Below are positions 1 to 8,955 of a stretch of DNA of 64,000 bases, one piece after another. Made by a program: the position numbers and the translations under genes. Source of the stretch: Shewanella glacialipiscicola (GTDB taxonomy: Bacteria > Pseudomonadota > Gammaproteobacteria > Enterobacterales > Shewanellaceae); the NCBI RefSeq assembly GCF_023283485.1, contig NZ_JAKILU010000016.1, forward strand, positions 1-64,000, written 5' to 3'. Within the stretch, counting starts at the first letter, position 1; each line of letters opens with the position of its first letter. Below the pieces are notes generated by a model. The model was not told the DNA's origin, did not search any database, and worked only from the letters and a program-made list of their open reading frames with translations.

Positions 1-47
1 GCCTGTCACGCCGGGGGTCGCGGGTTCGAGTCCCGTCCGCTCCGCCA
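1..47 (+). tRNA. tRNA-Asp (GTC), 3' part
   Basis: The window opens inside a tRNA gene. The anticodon-loop sequence CCTGTCACG contains the GTC anticodon, followed by the variable region, the T-loop GGTTCGAGTCCC and a terminal encoded CCA at 45-47. The 3' half matches bacterial tRNA-Asp as I know it. The 5' half lies outside the window. Confidence 0.93.
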
Positions 48-58
48 ACATAAAGACA

Positions 59-88
59 AAAGCCTCATCGAAAGATGAGGCTTTTTTC
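59..88 (+). terminator. Intrinsic terminator of the tRNA-Asp unit
   Basis: A 10-bp stem (60-69 with 74-83) closed by a GAAA tetraloop is followed by a run of T at 82-87. It lies 12 bases after the tRNA CCA. Confidence 0.9.
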
Positions 89-172
89 GTTTAGTAGATT
101 GTCATTATCTATCAAAAAACGCCGCTTAGAATCATCTATTTGCGACGTCAACATTTCTCTATTCTCTCAAAA

Positions 173-910
173 TTAACGTAAAACTCGTTGGAAAAAAGCC
201 ACGGCTTGCAGGTACATTTGCAGTGCTAGTGCGGCATCGTAGCGTTCGCCTTCATCACGCATAAAAGCATGCTGTGCATTGACTTCAAGCCAAGTGACAT
301 TGCTATTTAATGCCATTAATCGTTGATGAATCAACACTCGACCTTCTGCGGATACATGGGGGTCTTGTTTACCAAACACGAGCACCAATTCCCCTTGAAT
401 ATCGCCGCTGCGGCTCAGAGAATCATTACCATAAGCACAGGGTAGGGTATTCGAATGGATGTCAGTTGGATAGAGGCAAAATGCGCCGAGTATAATGGGA
501 TTGAGTGCGGCGCGGTAAGCTAAGTGCCCGCCGATACAAACGCCCATACTGCCAATTTTGCCGGTGCAATAGGTTTGTTGAAGAGCAAAGTCTACCAGTG
601 CTTGAGTGTCACTATCATGATGCTCTAAAGGCTTAGTAAATTTATCGGCGTTACCTTTATCTTTACCTGACTCATCGTAGGCTAGCACTGTACCTATGGG
701 ATTGAGTTCGTGGAATACTTCGGGGACTAAGACCGAAAAACCGTGGCTCGCGAGAATATTAGCTGCGCGCGCGATAGGCGCCGTTTGTTGAAATATTTCA
801 GAATAAAAGATAATGCTTGGGAATTTTCCCAGTGCTTCTGGGCGGTAGATATAAGTGCGCATTGGCCCTGAGGGCGTAAAGATATCCTGAGTTTCCTGAA
901 TCACTAACAT
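173..910 (-). CDS. Dienelactone hydrolase family protein
   Basis: A 245-residue alpha/beta-hydrolase of the dienelactone hydrolase family, probably cytoplasmic, since no signal peptide is seen. The nucleophile elbow is GSMGVCIGGH, with Cys in place of the usual Ser, as in this family. A C-terminal NAQHAFMR supplies the expected catalytic His, and the Asp is likely in the GKQDPHV segment. Family members hydrolyse cyclic lactones or esters, and the natural substrate here cannot be told. It lies downstream of ldhA on the same strand, separated by a long hairpin, so cotranscription is possible. The ATG at 910 is preceded by GGACC about 8 bases upstream. Confidence 0.85.
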   Translation of the reverse strand: MLVIQETQDIFTPSGPMRTYIYRPEALGKFPSIIFYSEIFQQTAPIARAANILASHGFSVLVPEVFHELNPIGTVLAYDESGKDKGNADKFTKPLEHHDSDTQALVDFALQQTYCTGKIGSMGVCIGGHLAYRAALNPIILGAFCLYPTDIHSNTLPCAYGNDSLSRSGDIQGELVLVFGKQDPHVSAEGRVLIHQRLMALNSNVTWLEVNAQHAFMRDEGERYDAALALQMYLQAVAFFQRVLR

Positions 911-920
911 ATTAAGGTCC

Positions 921-958
921 GCTAAAGTGAGGCTTCAAAGGTGAAGCCTCACTTTAGC
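921..958 (-). repeat. Long perfect hairpin between ldhA and the hydrolase gene
   Basis: A 17-bp perfect inverted repeat (arms 921-937 and 942-958) with a 4-base loop. The arm contains AAGTGAGGCTTCA. It starts just after the ldhA stop codon in the transcribed direction and is not followed by a T-run. It is therefore more likely a 3'-end stabilising or processing hairpin, or a factor-assisted terminator, than a standard intrinsic terminator. Confidence 0.7.
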
Positions 959-979
959 AGTCAGAATTTTGTCTGTCAG

Positions 980-1969
980 TTAAAACAGTTCGTTACCTGA
1001 TAGTTCACCTGCAGAGAGTGCTTTTATGTTACTTAAAGTCGTTTTGGCAATGGCGCTTAGGGCTTCTTCGGTGAGGAAAGCTTGATGCCCCGTGAAAATT
1101 ACGTTATGGCAGGCTGATAAACGGCGGAATACATCATCTTGAATGATTTCATTCGATTTATCTTCAAAAAATAAACCTTTTTCGTTTTCATATACGTCTA
1201 AGCCAAGTGAACCAATTTGACCTATTTTTAACGCTTCCATGGCATCAAAGGCATTTAGCAGGCCACCGCGGCTAGTGTTAATCACCATCACGCCGGGTTT
1301 CATTTTGGCGAAACTGGCTTGATTGAGTAGATGATGGTTATCGGCTGTGAGTGGGCAATGTAGGCTGATAATGTCACTGTTAGCATAAATGGTGTCAAGA
1401 TCCTCATACTCCACATTGAGCGCTAACACTTCTGGATTAACGTAAGGATCCGCTGCGACGACTTTGCAGCCAAAGCCAAGGAGTACTTTAATTGTTGCTA
1501 CACCGATTTTACCAGTACCAATCACACCGACGGTTTTACCAAACATGTTAAAGCCGACTAAACCTTCAAGTGAGAAGTTAGCATCGCGGGTACGTTGATA
1601 GGCTTTATGGATTTTACGATTGAGAGTCAACATTAATGCGACTGTGTGTTCAGCAACAGACTCAGGGGAATAGGCCGGTACGTTAACGACTTGCATGCCC
1701 AAACGCTTGGCAGCGACTAAATCAACATTGTTAAAGCCAGCACAACGCATCGCGATCACTTTAGTGCCCCCCTTAGCCAGCTCGACGAGTACTTCTTCGC
1801 AGAGTGAGTCGTTGACAAAAGCGCAGATAATTTCAAACCCTTCTGCAAGTTTTACTGTTTGCATGCAAAGGCGATAATCAAAATATTCAATTTGTGCACC
1901 AAAGGCGGTATTAGTGTGGTCAAAATACTGCATGTCGTAATGTTTTGCGCTAAAAAATCCAATTCTCAT
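980..1969 (-). CDS. ldhA: Fermentative D-lactate dehydrogenase
   Basis: A 329-residue NAD-dependent 2-hydroxyacid dehydrogenase that reduces pyruvate to D-lactate in the cytoplasm, regenerating NAD during anaerobic growth. The Rossmann motif GVIGTGKIG is at about residues 148-156. The catalytic Arg lies in the NTSRGG segment, the Glu in the LDVYENE segment, and the His is in the GHQAF motif near the C-terminus. The pattern LDVYENEKGLFFED is typical of LdhA rather than of other 2-hydroxyacid dehydrogenases. It sits directly downstream of fccA on the same strand, but a terminator separates the two. Confidence 0.93.
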   Translation of the reverse strand: MRIGFFSAKHYDMQYFDHTNTAFGAQIEYFDYRLCMQTVKLAEGFEIICAFVNDSLCEEVLVELAKGGTKVIAMRCAGFNNVDLVAAKRLGMQVVNVPAYSPESVAEHTVALMLTLNRKIHKAYQRTRDANFSLEGLVGFNMFGKTVGVIGTGKIGVATIKVLLGFGCKVVAADPYVNPEVLALNVEYEDLDTIYANSDIISLHCPLTADNHHLLNQASFAKMKPGVMVINTSRGGLLNAFDAMEALKIGQIGSLGLDVYENEKGLFFEDKSNEIIQDDVFRRLSACHNVIFTGHQAFLTEEALSAIAKTTLSNIKALSAGELSGNELF

Positions 1970-2101
1970 TTCAGTCTCCTACCGAGTTTGCAGATAGTGT
2001 TATCTGCTAAAGAGTGTAAGTGACTTAGGGCTTTTTGTCCTAAGCCTTAGAAAATCTCCCGTTAAAAGAGTGAGCTTTGTCATCAATTGTTTAATGGTTA
2101 T

Positions 2102-2129
2102 AAAAAAAGCGAGCCAAGATGGCTCGCTA
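2102..2129 (-). terminator. Intrinsic terminator of fccA
   Basis: The stem AGCGAGCC/GGCTCGCT (2108-2115 with 2121-2128) has a 5-base loop. On the minus strand it is followed by seven T residues. Confidence 0.88.
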
Positions 2130-2175
2130 TGAATTATGACATTTAGCTTTATGTTCTTTAGTTTATAACTTTGGG

Positions 2176-3966
2176 CTAGTGATCCTTGGCAAATTTAGCC
2201 GCTTCAGCACCGGCAATACGGCCGTAAGTGACGATATCGGATACTGCGTTACCACCTAGGCGGTTAGCACCGTGAACGCCTCCAGTTACTTCGCCCGCGG
2301 CATAGAGACCTTGGATGGGTTTACCCGTTTTTTCACTCTTCACTTCGGCTTTAGTATCAATTACAACACCACCCATAGTGTGGTGAACAGCGGGTGCAAT
2401 TTCTAATGCGTAGAAAGGTCCGACATTAAGTTCACGCGGTAAATCAGGACGTTCAAATTGAGCATCTTTACCAGATTTCACAAAGCCGTTATAGGCAGCG
2501 ATAGTTTTTGCCAGTTCAGCAGCAGGAATATTAAGGTGTTTAGCCAACTCTTCAACGGTTTTACCTTCTTTAACAATATTCAGATGCACATAACCTTCAA
2601 TTGCTTTTAAGCTCTTGCGGATTGAGTCATCAAATACTAGATAAGCACTTTCACCTTTTTGTTGCAAAATGGCCGCAGAAGCTTTGTCACGGGTGGTAAT
2701 TTCATTCATAAAGCGCTTACCTTCACGGTTAACCACAATAGCACCGTTACCACGAACCGCTTCGGTAATCATCACGCCACCCGCTGGTGAATAGGTTGGG
2801 TGAGCTTGAATGAACTCTAAATCACGAGTGGCTGCGCCAGCTTGCTGAGCTACGTCTAAGCCATCACCGGTTGCGCCTGGGTGGTTAGTGGCTTTAAAGC
2901 CTTTTAGCTTAGGATCGTATTTAGCTACGCGATCGTTGTTTTTGGCAAAACCACCGGCAGCAATAACAACGGCATCGGCTTTGATGACGTAATAGCCAGT
3001 GTATTCGCCTTTGACTAGTACACCAGTCACATTGCCTTTAGCATCTTCAATAATGCGAACAACACGGCTATTTAAACGGATATCAGTACCGCGCTTAACG
3101 GCGTTGTCCCACAGGACTTGTGCCACATGTGCACCCACACCAGCGCCACCCGTTGGACGGTGACTGCGGTTAACACTAGCGCCACCCATACGGCCAACGT
3201 CTGTCATATCGGCACCCATAGAGGTTAGCCAATCGATAGAGTCAGAAGAGTTATTCGCGAGGACTTTAACCAGTTCAGGATCGTTGATGTTACGGCCACC
3301 TTTCATGGTGTCGTCGATCATGATTTGCTTTTTGTCTTCAATATTTAACTTAGCTTGTGCCTTGGTTTCGGCAGCGTTCATTCCACCTGCAGCAAGTTTA
3401 GTATTCCCCCCTGGAACTGGTTCTTTTTCTAACAGGATAACTTTAGCGCCAGCATCACGGGCTGATACCGCTGCGGCAAGACCTGCACCACCTGAACCAA
3501 TAACGACCACATCAGTGGTTTCTTTTACGCCTGCAGCAATGGCTTTATCTTGTGCTGCCTTGTCGGCATCAACAGGGACAAACTTACGTTCCCATTTACC
3601 ACCGTAAGGCATGTTGAAGTCAAAACTATGGCAAGCATCGCAATAGGTGACTGACTTTTCGTGACCTTTATGGCAACTGGTACAAGCAATTTCGCCTATA
3701 AGGTGAGATTTATGTGGTGATACTTTATCTTTAGGTGCGGCGGCGGCCAGTTCTTTTAAATCGCCGTGACAGCTAACGCATTGAGCATTTTCATGGCTAA
3801 GATTGTCATCGCTGACGCCACCTTTGTCTGAAACATGGCAGCTATCGCAACTGCCCATTTCACCGTGAAAATCAGCTAGCACTTCTGGAGCTGCATAGGC
3901 TGTTCCTGCCATTGCACCAGAGATCAGCATGGCTAGTGCTGTTTTTTGAATTTTTGTTGTGAACAT
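2176..3966 (-). CDS. fccA: Periplasmic tetraheme flavocytochrome c fumarate reductase
   Basis: Soluble periplasmic fumarate reductase (flavocytochrome c3) that takes electrons from the quinol oxidase CymA and reduces fumarate to succinate during anaerobic respiration. A Sec signal peptide ends at AYA, about residue 25. Four CXXCH heme motifs follow at about residues 40-44, 63-67, 95-99 and 109-113, then a FAD domain with GSGGAG at about 157-162. Active-site elements known for the family are present: QAHPT, NREGKRF, HHTMGG and GANRLGG. I chose the start at 3966 because GGAGGAA lies 8 bases before it, whereas an in-frame ATG 21 bases further upstream would place that ribosome site inside the gene. 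It closely matches the S. oneidensis enzyme. Confidence 0.96.
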   Translation of the reverse strand: MFTTKIQKTALAMLISGAMAGTAYAAPEVLADFHGEMGSCDSCHVSDKGGVSDDNLSHENAQCVSCHGDLKELAAAAPKDKVSPHKSHLIGEIACTSCHKGHEKSVTYCDACHSFDFNMPYGGKWERKFVPVDADKAAQDKAIAAGVKETTDVVVIGSGGAGLAAAVSARDAGAKVILLEKEPVPGGNTKLAAGGMNAAETKAQAKLNIEDKKQIMIDDTMKGGRNINDPELVKVLANNSSDSIDWLTSMGADMTDVGRMGGASVNRSHRPTGGAGVGAHVAQVLWDNAVKRGTDIRLNSRVVRIIEDAKGNVTGVLVKGEYTGYYVIKADAVVIAAGGFAKNNDRVAKYDPKLKGFKATNHPGATGDGLDVAQQAGAATRDLEFIQAHPTYSPAGGVMITEAVRGNGAIVVNREGKRFMNEITTRDKASAAILQQKGESAYLVFDDSIRKSLKAIEGYVHLNIVKEGKTVEELAKHLNIPAAELAKTIAAYNGFVKSGKDAQFERPDLPRELNVGPFYALEIAPAVHHTMGGVVIDTKAEVKSEKTGKPIQGLYAAGEVTGGVHGANRLGGNAVSDIVTYGRIAGAEAAKFAKDH

Positions 3967-4437
3967 GATAGTTCCTCCGCCGTACATTCATCTACTTAAA
4001 TAAGGGATATTTATCGTGGCGTGATATTGTACATAGATCACGCGCTTTTAGAGTATTCTCCATTTGCAAATTTAGCACTATCTAAAGAGGTATATATGTG
4101 TTTAGGTCACATAACCTTTTTATAGCGGAAATATCTTATTTAAAATGTGCAACACAATGGAAAATAGACATGTAGTTGAGGCTAATCACTAATCGAATAC
4201 GGTATAACTTGCGTGAGTTAACAAATTCTGAGGAGTAATTATAATTTGGTGAAATATAAGAAATGCTGATTAATATGTTAAACATTATCCTTTTGTTTTT
4301 ATAAATATTATGATTTTATCATCGCGAATGATATGTATGATTTATTATTGAGTGTTCTCTTAATAATATAATTTCATCAAGATTCATTACATCCAAGTAA
4401 AATCAATATTGATATTATTGATTTTTAAAGAGTTATA
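3967..4437. promoter_or_regulatory. AT-rich control region between fccA and the divergent membrane-protein cluster
   Basis: A gene-free 471-base spacer that must hold the promoters of both flanking units. Two CRP/FNR-like imperfect dyads can be seen: GTGAT...ATCAC at 4021-4041, and ATGTG-N7-CACAT near 4097-4113, which is one base shorter than the CRP consensus spacing. CRP control of fccA is known in Shewanella, but assignment to either of these sites is inference. No ORF is evident. Confidence 0.4.
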
Positions 4438-4848
4438 ATGCAAAAAAAAACTATATCAGAAAAGCGTTTTTGGTTTCAACGTTTGAGCAAAACCAGTTTA
4501 AGGGCATTACATATTTTAGGCATCATTGGTGTTGGCGGAGGGATTTTATTGGGTGTTGATAAAGTGCAATGGTTCAATTATTGGTATCTTGCTATGACGA
4601 CGGGCTGCATATTAATGCTATGGGAAATCGTACGGGATTGGCGCTGGCTTATCCAGCTTAAGGGTGTGTTAACGATAGTCAAAGTAGGCTTGCTGAGCTT
4701 GTTTGTACCTTTGGCAAATTTTAAGCCTGAGCTGTTGGTTGCGATCGTTTTTCTTTCAGTGATTGTATCCCACGGCCCAGCGGGGCTGAGGCACTATTCT
4801 ATCGTGCACCGTCGGCAAATCGACTCGAAAAAAGAAATTAAGGGCTAA
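4438..4848 (+). CDS. Small inner-membrane protein, function unknown
   Basis: I do not recognise this 136-residue protein. It has about four hydrophobic segments (around residues 24-42, 49-63, 80-96 and 98-113) separated by short Trp- and Arg-rich loops, and a basic N- and C-terminus. It is the first gene of a tight rightward cluster: the next ORF starts 2 bases after its stop, so the two are probably cotranscribed. A conserved hypothetical membrane protein is the safest description. Confidence 0.7.
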   Translation: MQKKTISEKRFWFQRLSKTSLRALHILGIIGVGGGILLGVDKVQWFNYWYLAMTTGCILMLWEIVRDWRWLIQLKGVLTIVKVGLLSLFVPLANFKPELLVAIVFLSVIVSHGPAGLRHYSIVHRRQIDSKKEIKG

Positions 4849-4850
4849 TC

Positions 4851-5399
4851 ATGATGTCAGTCACTCATGCATCAACCGTAACGCCGGCAGCATTAATCAC
4901 AGAATTTGCTTGGCCTAACTTATGCTTTGATGGACTTAAGGTGCTTGATCTTGCCTGTGGTTCTGGACGCAATGGGTTATGGTTTTTAGCGCAGGGGGCT
5001 GAGGTGACGTTTATTGACAGAGATCTCTCTGGTATGTCACACATTGAGCATGTGAATGCCCACAAATATCAATATGACTTAGAAGCAGAAGCTGCGCCAT
5101 TATTGCCAATTGAGGCCTATGATATTGTCTTAGTGTTCAATTATCTGCATCGGCCATTATGGCCGCAAATCATTAATGCGGTTAAGGCTACAGGCGTTAT
5201 AGTCTATGAAACCTTTACAGCGCAACAGGCTCAGATAGGTAGGCCACGTAACCCCGATTTCTTACTGACTGAAAATGAACTTAAATCAGTGTTTGCTAAC
5301 TGGCAGTCTTTACATTACTTTGAAGGTCAATTATGTGATCCGCAGTCCACTTCTATTAGTTATAAAGCACAGTTGATTGCACGAAAGCCTAAAACGTAA
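4851..5399 (+). CDS. Class I SAM-dependent methyltransferase, TehB-like
   Basis: A 182-residue cytoplasmic methyltransferase. Motif I is LDLACGSGRNG (about residues 32-42), followed by the acidic strand end TFIDRD, and VLVFNYLHRPLW corresponds to the motif IV region. The NGLWFLAQGAEV stretch and the short length resemble the TehB/SAM methyltransferase family. The substrate is unknown. It is probably translationally coupled to the membrane protein just upstream. The start could be either of two adjacent ATGs. Confidence 0.8.
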   Translation: MMSVTHASTVTPAALITEFAWPNLCFDGLKVLDLACGSGRNGLWFLAQGAEVTFIDRDLSGMSHIEHVNAHKYQYDLEAEAAPLLPIEAYDIVLVFNYLHRPLWPQIINAVKATGVIVYETFTAQQAQIGRPRNPDFLLTENELKSVFANWQSLHYFEGQLCDPQSTSISYKAQLIARKPKT

Positions 5400-5430
5400 G
5401 TTTATCGATTGATATAAAAGAGGCCGTAGG

Positions 5431-5721
5431 ATGTTTCCCTATCCAGAGCAATATCGCATTGCAACACCACCGCTAACCACTGCCACTATGGTTGTTTGGG
5501 CTTTATTAAGTCATAGCTTATTTTCAGATGCCAGCCCTGTCGCACTTTATCCGCTGTTAGTGCTTTTTCCGCTAGTGATTACCATACACTTATATTTGAT
5601 TTGGCTAGCAAAAGGAATGGGACGACTCGATCAGTGTTTTTATGCTTTAGTGCATATCCCACTGGCATTTGTAGTGTGGACATTTACCATTATGCATGTG
5701 AATGGTAATGCTTTTTCTTAA
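5431..5721 (+). CDS. Small membrane protein, function unknown
   Basis: A 96-residue protein that I cannot assign. Three hydrophobic stretches (about residues 18-35, 38-60 and 68-90) suggest a small integral inner-membrane protein. It has a good ribosome site (AGAGGCCG) upstream of the ATG and follows the methyltransferase gene by 31 bases, so it is likely the last gene of that three-gene unit. The terminator at about 5751 closes the cluster. Confidence 0.65.
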   Translation: MFPYPEQYRIATPPLTTATMVVWALLSHSLFSDASPVALYPLLVLFPLVITIHLYLIWLAKGMGRLDQCFYALVHIPLAFVVWTFTIMHVNGNAFS

Positions 5722-5750
5722 ATGACTCTGACTGTCTATCAACAAATAAG

Positions 5751-5788
5751 CAAAAAAAGCGCCCTATGATTAGAGGCGCTTTTTTGAT
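5751..5788. terminator. Bidirectional terminator
   Basis: The stem AAAAAAGCGCC/GGCGCTTTTTT has an 11-base loop. T-runs occur on both strands. It serves the rightward cluster ending at 5721 and the leftward small gene ending at 5805. Confidence 0.88.
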
Positions 5789-5804
5789 GCTAACAAGCAA
5801 ACAA

Positions 5805-5990
5805 TTAGGCCGTAGTGTTGATATTGTGGCCTGCATTGCCTACTGGCTTTGGCGCTGCGGCAGCAATTAAATCTACCGCAATTTTACCTTCGGCTTTTTG
5901 CTGCTCTTTGGCTAATTGAGCAACCTTAACGCCAATTGCACCATTTTCTAAATTAGGTGCGATAGCTTGGGTGTTCAGTGAAATTGACAT
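5805..5990 (-). CDS. YjfB-like putative motility protein
   Basis: A 61-residue protein with no signal peptide. The layout is a polar N-terminus with MSISLNTQAIAP, a helical centre VAQLAKEQQKAEGKIAVDLI, a small-residue linker AAAAPKP, and a C-terminal GHNINTTA. This resembles the short YjfB family (a putative motility protein family whose members end in a G-x-x-I-D/N-T/V pattern). No motility genes lie nearby, and the role is unknown. A clean GAGG ribosome site precedes the ATG, supporting that the short ORF is real. Confidence 0.6.
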   Translation of the reverse strand: MSISLNTQAIAPNLENGAIGVKVAQLAKEQQKAEGKIAVDLIAAAAPKPVGNAGHNINTTA

Positions 5991-6076
5991 AACTAACCTC
6001 GATTGTAAGCTGAGCCCATTTATCGGCGGATCCTATATTTACTTTAGTCATAATAGGTTAATTTGCCTATTTTCGA

Positions 6077-7522
6077 TTACTTTTTATAAGTTGCTAACCA
6101 TTTTCGACCCAGTAAGATTATCGCGGTAATCCCGAGTGAACCAAAGATTAATCCGAGTGCCAACCCCACATTTTGCAGTGCTGTTGGGTCGATAACCAGC
6201 GCAATCCCCATACCGCACATCATCACACCTGACATGAGTTTTAGCGTTTGTCCTTCTTTTTCAGTCAGTTTGCGTTTACCTAAAGTCGCACTGAACACGA
6301 TAACAATAATCGCTAGCGGTATTACATAAACAATATTGTACAAAACCAGGTACATATAGCGTTCAATGTCAGGTAAATTGTGCATAGACAGTACGCTGGT
6401 GTAGATCATCGGGAAGCCCGCGGTACAGAGTAATTCATAGGCATTAGCGAGAATGGCTAATACGGTAGAGCCGATAAGTAACGCGCCTAAGCTGCTGGAG
6501 TTAGACAGTTTGCCCATACGCTTGATCAAACTGGTGCGATTTTCTGCCGACATCGACAGCGTGACATCTCCCTTAGTAAAGAAGTAATCCTTGACGTTGA
6601 TAACCCCAGCTATCAAGGCTAAGCAACCCGCAGCTAGGATAATCATGCCACCATCGCTACCCGCGCCCAGTAACTGGAAGATGTTCAACCACGCCGTCAT
6701 AAATAAGAAATAGATAAAGCCTGAGAAGAACACGAAAATTCCGCCAACCAGCAACATGCGGCCGCGACTCTTGGCGTTGACCATGATTGACAATAAAAAT
6801 AACAATACGAAAAAAGCGCAGGGGTTAAATGCATCAACACCTGCGAGCACTAGGGTAAGTAGCGGTAGCGACATGGTCTCGGGCGTGACGACGCCAATTA
6901 AGGGTAGTTCAACAGGCTGAACTTCAGATTGGTCATTTGACAGCGTAGCTGGCTCATTCATGCTTGTTGTATCGCAGGTACCGTCGCCAGTATCGGTGCC
7001 ACAAGTACCAAAGAGTGGTGCATCCGCTGCTGCGTTTTGGGCTGTATTGGCCAATCCCTTAGTTGGTAAGTCTACTTCGCTTAATTTACCGCCAAGGGAT
7101 AAATAACAATTCTTCAGGCGATTGACTAAGAACTCCCCGGTCACCGCGGCACTTGAGTAACCGATAATCGCTTTTTCACAACTGGCCATATAGGGCACAG
7201 AACGCGCTTCTGTGCTGGTTTTGGCGGCGATGTTCTGCCAAATATCCTGCACGCCGGTGTCGGACACTTTATGGGATACGAGCTCTATCCAAGGGTATTT
7301 TTGTGGTAAGGAATCAATAAAAGGATGAGCTTCTGCACAATGGGGACAGGTTTTTGACCAAAAGAAATATAGCTTAATTTTAAGCTCACCCTGTTCATTC
7401 ACATAATGCCATGTTTGATCTGTTGTGTCTGACGACGCTATCTCGGCCCAACTTGGGATAGAAAAGGTAACGAGCAATAACAGTGAGAAACAGAGGGATA
7501 ATTTCGATAGGTATTTTGTCAT
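6077..7522 (-). CDS. Thioredoxin-like / CcdA-type membrane thiol-disulfide protein
   Basis: A 481-residue envelope protein with a Sec signal peptide (cleavage after WA, about residue 26). A periplasmic thioredoxin-fold domain with active site SKTCPHCAE follows, then a Cys-containing linker (FGTCGTDTGDGTC), then a six- or seven-helix membrane domain with the paired cysteines of the CcdA/DsbD core in NPCAFF and LLCTAGFP. It probably passes electrons across the inner membrane to a periplasmic thiol substrate. The domain order (thioredoxin first, no DsbD-alpha domain) differs from DsbD. The start at 7522 is preferred because GGGAGG lies 5 bases before the ATG; an upstream in-frame GTG at 7534 would overlap that site. 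Confidence 0.78.
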   Translation of the reverse strand: MTKYLSKLSLCFSLLLLVTFSIPSWAEIASSDTTDQTWHYVNEQGELKIKLYFFWSKTCPHCAEAHPFIDSLPQKYPWIELVSHKVSDTGVQDIWQNIAAKTSTEARSVPYMASCEKAIIGYSSAAVTGEFLVNRLKNCYLSLGGKLSEVDLPTKGLANTAQNAAADAPLFGTCGTDTGDGTCDTTSMNEPATLSNDQSEVQPVELPLIGVVTPETMSLPLLTLVLAGVDAFNPCAFFVLLFLLSIMVNAKSRGRMLLVGGIFVFFSGFIYFLFMTAWLNIFQLLGAGSDGGMIILAAGCLALIAGVINVKDYFFTKGDVTLSMSAENRTSLIKRMGKLSNSSSLGALLIGSTVLAILANAYELLCTAGFPMIYTSVLSMHNLPDIERYMYLVLYNIVYVIPLAIIVIVFSATLGKRKLTEKEGQTLKLMSGVMMCGMGIALVIDPTALQNVGLALGLIFGSLGITAIILLGRKWLATYKK

Positions 7523-7754
7523 AGTGCCTCCCACTCATAGTGGGTTTAAGTATCGTCACACGATTTGGTTAACTCTTACTCTACTTAAATCAATCAGTTT
7601 GCTTAAATTAGATATGAAGAAGTGTTAGTTAACTCGCGAATAACCATTTTTTGGGAACTGAAACAAGTTTATCTTTAGCTGTGGTAGTGCGTTGCGCACT
7701 TCGGGGGCCACGAGTTAGGCTGTACTCACCAGCTTAACTCTTTATAGTGTCATA

Positions 7755-7786
7755 AAAATAAAGCACCCTAAGGTGCTTTATTGCTG
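7755..7786 (-). terminator. Intrinsic terminator of ohr
   Basis: The stem AAAGCACC/GGTGCTTT has a 4-base CTAA loop. On the minus strand it is followed by TATTTTTAT. Confidence 0.8.
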
Positions 7787-7814
7787 GTTAGATCAATGTT
7801 TATAGACGATAGGG

Positions 7815-8240
7815 TTAACCTAACGCTACGCCATTTACGCTGAGCTTAACGTCGATATTATTACGTGTTGCGTTTGAGTATGGGCAAACTTGATGTGCAT
7901 GACGCACTAAAGCTTCAGCCGCCTCTAGCGGTAAATCTAAGCTGACCTCTAAGGCAACCGCTAATGCAAAACCACCGGCATCATTGGCACCTATGCCTAC
8001 ATTTGCACTCACTGGAGCTTCGGTAATATCCACTTTGTCTATTTTGGCTACATGTAAAATCGCATTTGAGAAACAGGCTGCATAACCTGCGGCAAATAGC
8101 TGTTCTGGGTTAGTAGCAAGTCCACTTCCCCCCATGGCCTTTGGATAGGCCAACGCGACATCGAGTAAACCATCATCAGTACTGACTTGACCCTGGCGAC
8201 CGGCTCTAGCTGTGGCGCGTGTTTCATAAAGTGTTTTCAT
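7815..8240 (-). CDS. ohr: Organic hydroperoxide resistance protein Ohr
   Basis: A 141-residue cytoplasmic thiol peroxidase that reduces organic (fatty-acid-type) hydroperoxides to alcohols. It has the two redox cysteines of the family: the peroxidatic Cys in GYAACFSNAI (about residue 55) and the resolving Cys in QVCPYSNATR (about residue 119), plus an early Arg in TARAGRQGQ. Length and motifs are typical of Ohr rather than OsmC. It is transcribed divergently from the MarR-type regulator gene at 8370, the usual arrangement for ohr/ohrR. Confidence 0.95.
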   Translation of the reverse strand: MKTLYETRATARAGRQGQVSTDDGLLDVALAYPKAMGGSGLATNPEQLFAAGYAACFSNAILHVAKIDKVDITEAPVSANVGIGANDAGGFALAVALEVSLDLPLEAAEALVRHAHQVCPYSNATRNNIDVKLSVNGVALG

Positions 8241-8282
8241 AGTATCGACCTTTTAAGGTTAAGGATTAATTTTGGTTGTGCG

Positions 8283-8293
8283 CAATTCAATTG
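8283..8293. promoter_or_regulatory. Probable OhrR operator between ohr and ohrR
   Basis: The palindrome CAATT-C-AATTG resembles the AT-rich inverted repeat (TACAATT...AATTGTA type) bound by OhrR. It lies in the 129-base divergent spacer about 43 bases before the ohr start. A second palindrome, TTGTGCACAA, is at 8335-8344. Assignment is by similarity and position only. Confidence 0.5.
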
Positions 8294-8369
8294 TGGTAAA
8301 CTATAATTCGATCTTCAGTGTGAATGCAAGTATATTGTGCACAACATAGTTAATGTGTCGGATCTTCCT

Positions 8370-8888
8370 ATGACAACAACCCAGTCCAATGTTCGTGTTA
8401 ATTCTGTCGATATAACCAAACATGCCAGCACAGATGATGCGTTATGTCTTGAAAATCAAGTCTGTTTCTCACTTTATAGCGCTGCGAATGCGATGGTGCG
8501 GGCCTATCGTCCTTTGTTGGATAAATTAGATTTAACCTATCCGCAGTATTTGGTCATGCTAGTGCTGTGGGAAGAGCAGGGGATCAATGTTAAAACCTTA
8601 GGCGATAAACTTTTTCTCGATTCAGGCACGTTAACGCCATTGCTAAAACGTTTAGAAGCTAAGGGATTAGTGACTCGTGGCCGCAGCGAACAGGATGAAC
8701 GAGTGAGAGTGCTAGCCTTAACCCCAGCTGGGTTTACTCTCAAAACACTGGCAAGCGAAGTCCCCCATTTAATGCGTTGCAAAGTAGGGGGTGAGGCGAG
8801 CGAGTTAAAAGCCTTAAAGGCTATTTGCGATCAAACACTTAAGCAATTACAAGCTAGTGCTGATGCGCCTACTGCTTCAGATATTTGA
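8370..8888 (+). CDS. ohrR: MarR-family organic-hydroperoxide sensor repressor OhrR
   Basis: A winged-helix MarR repressor. The sensing Cys lies in the family motif LENQVCFSLYSA, and the DNA-binding region LFLDSGTLTPLLKRLEAKGLVTR with wing SEQDERVR matches OhrR closely. A second Cys (MRCKVGG) toward the C-terminus suggests the two-cysteine type, in which oxidation forms a disulfide and releases DNA. I prefer the ATG at 8370 (172 residues). An in-frame GTG at 8337 would add 11 residues but overlaps a TTGTGCACAA palindrome that could be an operator. It presumably represses ohr and itself. Confidence 0.92.
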   Translation: MTTTQSNVRVNSVDITKHASTDDALCLENQVCFSLYSAANAMVRAYRPLLDKLDLTYPQYLVMLVLWEEQGINVKTLGDKLFLDSGTLTPLLKRLEAKGLVTRGRSEQDERVRVLALTPAGFTLKTLASEVPHLMRCKVGGEASELKALKAICDQTLKQLQASADAPTASDI

Positions 8889-8955
8889 TCTAAGACTCAC
8901 TTATTGACATATTAACGCTTATGAACTGTTCGATTAAGCCTGATTGCCTGTATGG

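Noticed and set aside
4021..4113. Definite CRP/FNR operators of fccA
   Set aside because: Two dyads are close to the consensus, but spacing or half-sites are imperfect, so only a low-confidence control region is listed.
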